Assembly: GCF_000003605.2 (NCBI RefSeq)
Contig: NW_003135334.1
Location: 545,219 to 593,488, forward strand
Length of the DNA: 48,270 nt
Direction of reading: 5' to 3'
Origin: Saccoglossus kowalevskii
Taxonomy: Eukaryota; Hemichordata; Enteropneusta; Harrimaniidae
Shown here in pieces: positions 43,201 to 48,270 of this stretch. Within the stretch, counting starts at the first letter, position 1; each line of letters opens with the position of its first letter. The position numbers and the translations under genes were made by a program. A model generated the notes under the pieces. That model had not been told where the DNA came from and ran no database searches. It was given only the letters and a program-made list of their open reading frames with translations.

Positions 43201-45174
43201 TTGGTAGCTATGCCAGGAGACATGTTGTCATTGAACTTTATACTTTTCAGATTACACTCAAACAAAATGTGTTTTTGGTATGTCTCCGTAGTCGCCTAAT
43301 CTCATTTATTTATACGATTGTTGCGGGTATTACATTGTATTGTTTATTCGCTTACTCACGCACCCCATTGTATGTGAAAAGCTTTACATTTCACTATCAC
43401 TATAGATTCTATCTTGGGGTGATCAATTTTAATCAATTCGATCAGATAAAAATGTTCCAATTCATGTGTGTCAGCCGTTACTTAGGGAATTGCTGGTTTA
43501 TTCAAGTCACAACTGTGTACTTCAAATCAATACAGACAGTTACATTTCACTCCGTTCTTTCTCCCTCAAGTAAGCACTGACTTTCTGGCAAAATAGGTTT
43601 TGCACACAAGAACGTGCGAAATTATTTATGCGCATGCGTGGAATTTTTCATTTGAGTAGAACGATTCATTGTTATCTTGTAAATTGCGATTCCGTGCCTT
43701 TTATCACCTCTGATCTCAAATTAGCAGGTTCCATAGATGCAGTCAGCGTATAATCACTTGAAGACTCTTATGAGTAAGAGAAACCAATCTAAGGAACTTT
43801 GAAGAAGTCTTGTCAAGTAGTGAACGTAGGAAGAGTACGCTGCTCCACACAAGCTACAGTTAATGCTATATTCATGATAGGAAAACAAATATCATTGAAA
43901 TCCAGTTACTGAGTTTGTGTGACTAGCCAGTTATAGTTGAACTTATTTTGGATGTAGCCTTATCTATAGACGTTTATCGTGATAATACAGAATACCCAAC
44001 GGCCATTGCCTGAAAGACAAGATTATCATTTAATTATCTGATATGTTTTGAAAATGAACTTTGAGATTTTTATACTACAATGTTATTTACAACTTGAACT
44101 TCAAGGCAAAATAGTTAATCGCTGGCTGTCGTCTGTGATTGGAAATATAAAGTATATACTAATCTCTGAACTGAACTCTGTCTTGAACAGACTCGTATAT
44201 GTTGGTTTTGGTGAAATCATCTACAATTCGTGAGCGTGTTTTTATCTGTGTGTTGATACGTATAGCAAGACTGGCTTACAATCAATTTACACACTCAGCT
44301 TTTTAATATTTAACGACATGGGAAGAGGGTTTTCAATATAACAATTGTATTCTTTTGATATAGCAAATGCCTACTTATATAAAATTTATAGCACTGTGAT
44401 AGTAAGAACAATTAATATTTTCAAAATTGTCAATATTAGTGAAAATAGAAATATTAGGAAAGGAAATTTTTAATATTTAAGCAATTATCCAATACAAATA
44501 GTAACAGCGGAAATAATAAATTGTCTTAACTCGAATTGCAGTGCAAGACTACATATTTCGTACAATTCTCTTAGCGACAAAGTTACAAAAACATCATACA
44601 GCCAGGAACGGGGTGTTCTGTTCAAGATCAAGATCTGATCGGGTGTTCAGTCGTACTACATTACTGGAACTGTCATAGTTGCTTTGCAAGATAATTGGTT
44701 ACAAAACGACATGTCTTAGATGTCATTATTGCTAAGTAATTGAATGCACCATTACAATATGCGAGAAAACAGATCACACCGTGAACACAAATAAGTTATT
44801 TGTCGGTTCGCAAATAATTACAAACATATGTCATACCCATTATTATTTGCAAACAGATACAGCCTATTATATATCTTGAACATCAACTACAGATTCCATG
44901 CCCATAACTATTTACACATATATGCATTCTACTCTGCCTCTTTTCAGACACATGCAATACCTCAACTTTTCACAAACATACCTAATACCTTTTATTTATT
45001 TATTCACAAACGGGAAACACCAAATTTAAACAGATGCTATACCTATAACTTCACAAACGTATAATATACTAATATCTATAATGCACCCGATCGTCTCACA
45101 AACACAAACATTGGAGGCGGAATGTTAATTCATAACGCTTCTATCACTGTATATCGCAGTCAAAATAGAAATAC
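40281..45174. other. Long intergenic stretch, no gene recognised
   Basis: I read both strands for exons, transposon motifs, RNA genes and arrays and found none I can support. Regulatory-type words are frequent: TGACGTCA at 40781-40788, TCACGTGA at 41382-41389 and 42056-42063, and GTCACGTGG near 41793. Open frames such as 43170-43580 have no recognised motif and no splice context. Confidence 0.5.
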
Positions 45175-45274
45175 TGTCACTGTGACGCCATAAGTTACAG
45201 CGTGCCGTAACTTTCCGGTATTATACTGGGTATTTTCATCCTACCATATAAGGAAATGCGATTTCCATATATGG
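45175..45274. promoter_or_regulatory. Paired CArG boxes with adjoining palindromes
   Basis: CCATATAAGG (45244-45253) and CCATATATGG (45265-45274) are both perfect CC(A/T)6GG SRF sites, 21 bp centre to centre. Together with the GGAAAT/ATTTCC between them they form a near-perfect hairpin. Just upstream are GTCACTGTGAC (45178-45188) and AAGTTAC/GTAACTT (45191-45212). The words are seen; enhancer or promoter function is inferred. Confidence 0.55.
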
Positions 45275-48094
45275 AATTATTACGCGCGAACGCGTTCTCT
45301 AATAATAAAAACAAACATGGCTGTCACCAGGGTTTGACCGGACTCCACACAAAGAATTTTGCTGATTCTGTTCTACTTTTTTTTGGATTTCGGCATTCCC
45401 TTGATGTATCATTGGGAACAAATAATGTATAATAATAAGTTATTGCGAGGATACCGAAAATTATGCACTCAGACAATACGCGGTAGCTTTACTGTCTTCG
45501 TGCATACTTTTCGTTATTCTCGTAAAAACCTCATATAAGTATATATTATACTTTGGATCAGAGCAGTTCTAATTGTACCGTTAAAATAAATGCTGCAAAA
45601 TTGTGTGTGTATTTTCGGGATTGGCTATGTAAACCTGTATTGTGTGGGTTATACGCTGCATTTCGTAGTTATCAACATTTGTCTATCTTGTGTGTGTTTT
45701 TTGTGTGTTTTAGGGACGTTTAACTCTAAAGCAAATTTCACTACACACCATGTATATTCACCAGTATAGTTTTGAAAGCGGTAAACATTATCGTAGTAAA
45801 CCAATCGATATCAGTATTATCACTTTAAAACAAGTTCCAGCAATGGCCCCATTAGACAATATATAACTGCCTTAATCAATAGTTTTTTAGTAAAATAACA
45901 TTTGTCTAAACGTTCGACATCCATGGATTAGTTTATATTTAGATTTCTTCATATTCATGGTGGCTATGTTGTGCGATCATTTGAAGAATTGTGATATACA
46001 TACAGTCAATGACCGATGTGTTGCAGCCTAATGCCTGCAGATATATGGGCAGCTGCTTGCGAATGGGCTAACGATACAATATGCTGAGACTAGATGTTAC
46101 CCTCGAAATGGCTACAAGTTGCCACCAACGACTTGCACCACGAGAAACTGACGTTAAGTAAAATGCCGCAGCTCCTTCACCTCATTGATGTTAGTGGCAC
46201 ATTTGCATATTAAGGATGATTTTAAAAGCCTTGAACGGGATCAATGAAATATAGTGGATGCAAAAATCCTCGCGAAAAATCGAAACATGGATAACTAACC
46301 AATTTACATAAAAACAGACGCGCCGATATTATAATTTATATGGAAATGAACTCCCATATAAGATGGTAATTATGAAAGCAAATTTGGTTGAAACATCTGA
46401 CAATATGTTTTGATTTATTTGAGAATATGATTTATTTCCTTGTCGTCAGTGAAAACATGTTGGGAAACCCGAAGACCCAATTTAAAATAAAAACACCATA
46501 ACCATGTTATTACCCTAGCCTTATATCATCGAGGGAGCTGTAAGTCTTTGAAAGTGAAGAAAACCGCAAGTTAATGTTTCCTCTAGTACGCTGCATGTCT
46601 CAGGGCATATGTTTAACGTTTTGGACAAAATGGCAATGTTGGCCCCAAGCATTTAAGCTATTAAAATGAGATGTACATCTATGAAATGAAATGGACGTGT
46701 ATGGTCATATTTCAGAGCGGTGATAAATGTTGCGTCAAAGGGAAAATATCAACGATACCTAACAGCTTTACAACGTTTACCTTGCTCTACGCAGTTGGAC
46801 TGTCACACTTCAAAGGCAACGCCGCAAAGTCACGTGAGTGGTTATCGGATTTCCTGCCAAGACAGCTGCTTCGGAAAACGCAGATGATTAAAACATCTGC
46901 ACGATAAGCATAATTTTAGATTTATTTAGGGACTGCGTGGGATGTGTTATTAAGGTGAATGTGTTCTACTATAATATGCCAGCGCAACCTTCAAATTCAT
47001 GGCCCTGCAAATATCCATAGAAGAGCGAAATGCTGTAAGCTAACTATAAGTACGAACCAAGCTGTAAATTTCAAACAACATATCTTAACGAACTGCATTA
47101 TGGGAGTTGGAAATTCGTAATACACATAAAGCACATAGTTTCGTGCCAATTAGCACGATGTATTTGCTAAGATATGCAGATTTCCGGGCGACTAGATCTA
47201 TTATATCGTATTGTATTGTGATTTTCTATTCAAAAATCGGTTTATAATAAATCTTGTTGTTTTTCGAGAAGATTAAAAAAGACTAAATCTGTTAGTACAT
47301 GCATTCAAATGAAGATGGTGTATCTAAACGTACTATAATGCAACAATCATATTAATAATTACTTTCATTAATTGCAATACTTTCCGAACAACGCATATAT
47401 TTTATGTCACAGATACAGTACAGTGAAGAGTATTGGGCTACACCTTTTCTCCTTTTTTACATATATTTAATCCATGTAATACTGAGGCAGAATTAAAAAA
47501 GAACTCACATTGAATAAAATGTTGATATGTATAGTCAAACAACACCTAGACTGTTGGAAAATAAAATTTTGCTCGGACAACATAAATATATGCTGTGTTA
47601 CGTAATATATCATAACGTGTTTACCTAATTGATGCCACGAAGGTAATTGTGACATCTAGTACATGGATCAAAATATATGGAAAGACTGAAAAAATTAAAA
47701 TGCTTCAACGAGTTGCAGAATTGTTAAATATATTTACGACACACAGTTAAAATATGTAGACACACTTTTAGAGGTTAACGGGTAGTTTTGTTACGGTGTT
47801 TATTTAAAAGTATATATTTATTGAAACATTTCGTTGCTTGTAGTGAAGAAACAAACACCGGGAGAAAGTGACAACGTTTACGAAAACCATTCATATTGTC
47901 AGTGTCCAATTACGGAATTCCCCGTATGTAGTTAATTTCAGGAAGAACACTGTTTAACATGAACATGGCCTTCAAATTGGGTGTGTCTCATCTTACGCCC
48001 GAATGCAGACTAATATTTATTTGTATATGTCCAATGCCATGTATTTCCCTTGCTGATATGTATACGTGTATTATTTTACATAGTCCGATTACGC
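45275..48094. other. Intergenic sequence
   Basis: No gene is recognised. An ATG in good context at 45317 closes after six codons. A second region near 46336-46355 (TATATGG and CCATATA) resembles a weak CArG pair, and TCACGTGA is at 46830-46837. Confidence 0.45.
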
Positions 48095-48250
48095 CGTACA
48101 GGATGTTCTTTAACGACTCACAGCCTCTCTGTCAGTTCCAGTACAGGAAGGGATTTGACAGTAGTCTAATAAGTCAGTGCATTGACCCCATATTCGCTGA
48201 AAACAGAGACACGGCCTGTACGTTGAAGCAAAGCACTTTACCACTAAGGC
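48095..48250 (-). mobile_element. Probable tRNA-derived SINE
   Basis: Read on the minus strand from about 48250, GCCTTAGTGGTAAAGTGCTT resembles a tRNA-type A box region. A body with CCTGTACTGGAACTGACAG follows, and then GTGAGTCGTTAAAGAACATC, a tail of the kind seen in many invertebrate SINEs. A clear B box (GGTTCGAAT) is lacking, and the copy number cannot be judged from one window. Confidence 0.42.
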
Positions 48251-48270
48251 TTGATTGGATTATCTTTGAG

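Noticed and set aside
42246-43580. Frames of 78, 87 and 136 codons
   Set aside because: They match no family; the lengths are as expected by chance in this composition.
1-48270. tRNA, rRNA, snRNA or known microRNA genes
   Set aside because: I looked for box A/B tRNA patterns and well-known microRNA seeds by eye and found none convincing apart from the SINE-like head at 48.2 kb; a tRNAscan-SE and Infernal run would decide.

Overview
The window is nuclear DNA of an invertebrate animal. It is AT-rich and gene-poor, with GT-AG introns, several non-LTR retrotransposon (LINE) remnants, a Penelope-like element, DNA transposons, many minisatellites and three assembly gaps (10724-10773, 23310-24305, 36961-37573). 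The only host gene I can name resembles animal cyclin J. The repeat content would fit a marine invertebrate such as a hemichordate, cephalochordate or lophotrochozoan, but I cannot place the species.

Layout. 1-4.7 kb: the first two coding exons of a cyclin J gene on the minus strand, with the rest of the gene not found. 5.48-6.52 kb: a 1.03-kb non-autonomous DNA transposon with 33-bp terminal inverted repeats beginning CATGGA and a perfect 7-bp target duplication; a second small element with an 8-bp duplication is nested in it. 7.48-7.92 kb: a weak two-exon gene start with a promoter-like cluster. 8.5-16.75 kb: minisatellites with periods of 30, 25 and 22-23 bp. 18.6, 25.2-25.6 and 26.4-27.2 kb: LINE fragments. 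21.2-24.7 kb: a diverged 3.4-kb inverted repeat holding the largest gap. 31.05-34.86 kb: a decayed CR1/L2-like LINE with an ORF1 (coiled coil plus SGNH esterase) and an ORF2 whose reverse transcriptase core is deleted. 36.04-36.96 kb: the 3' part of a Penelope-like element with a GIY-YIG domain, a degenerate hammerhead ribozyme and an inverted second copy of its tail. 37.9-39.4 kb: a 27-bp minisatellite. 39.6-48.3 kb: mostly featureless, with a paired CArG-box module at 45.24 kb and a probable SINE at the end.

Most interesting result. Three short palindromes (34, 20 and 14 bp), all starting CATGGAG, are each flanked by a perfect 7-bp direct repeat (36684-36731, 36809-36836, 30619-30652). Two of them interrupt the Penelope-like coding sequence, so they are insertions. 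The 34-bp one equals two 17-nt transposon ends joined head to head, which is what P-type transposase leaves behind when it cuts 17 nt inside its terminal repeats. With the intact 5485-6515 element (similar CATGGA ends, also a 7-bp duplication), they suggest a P-like transposon system that has inserted and excised repeatedly here.
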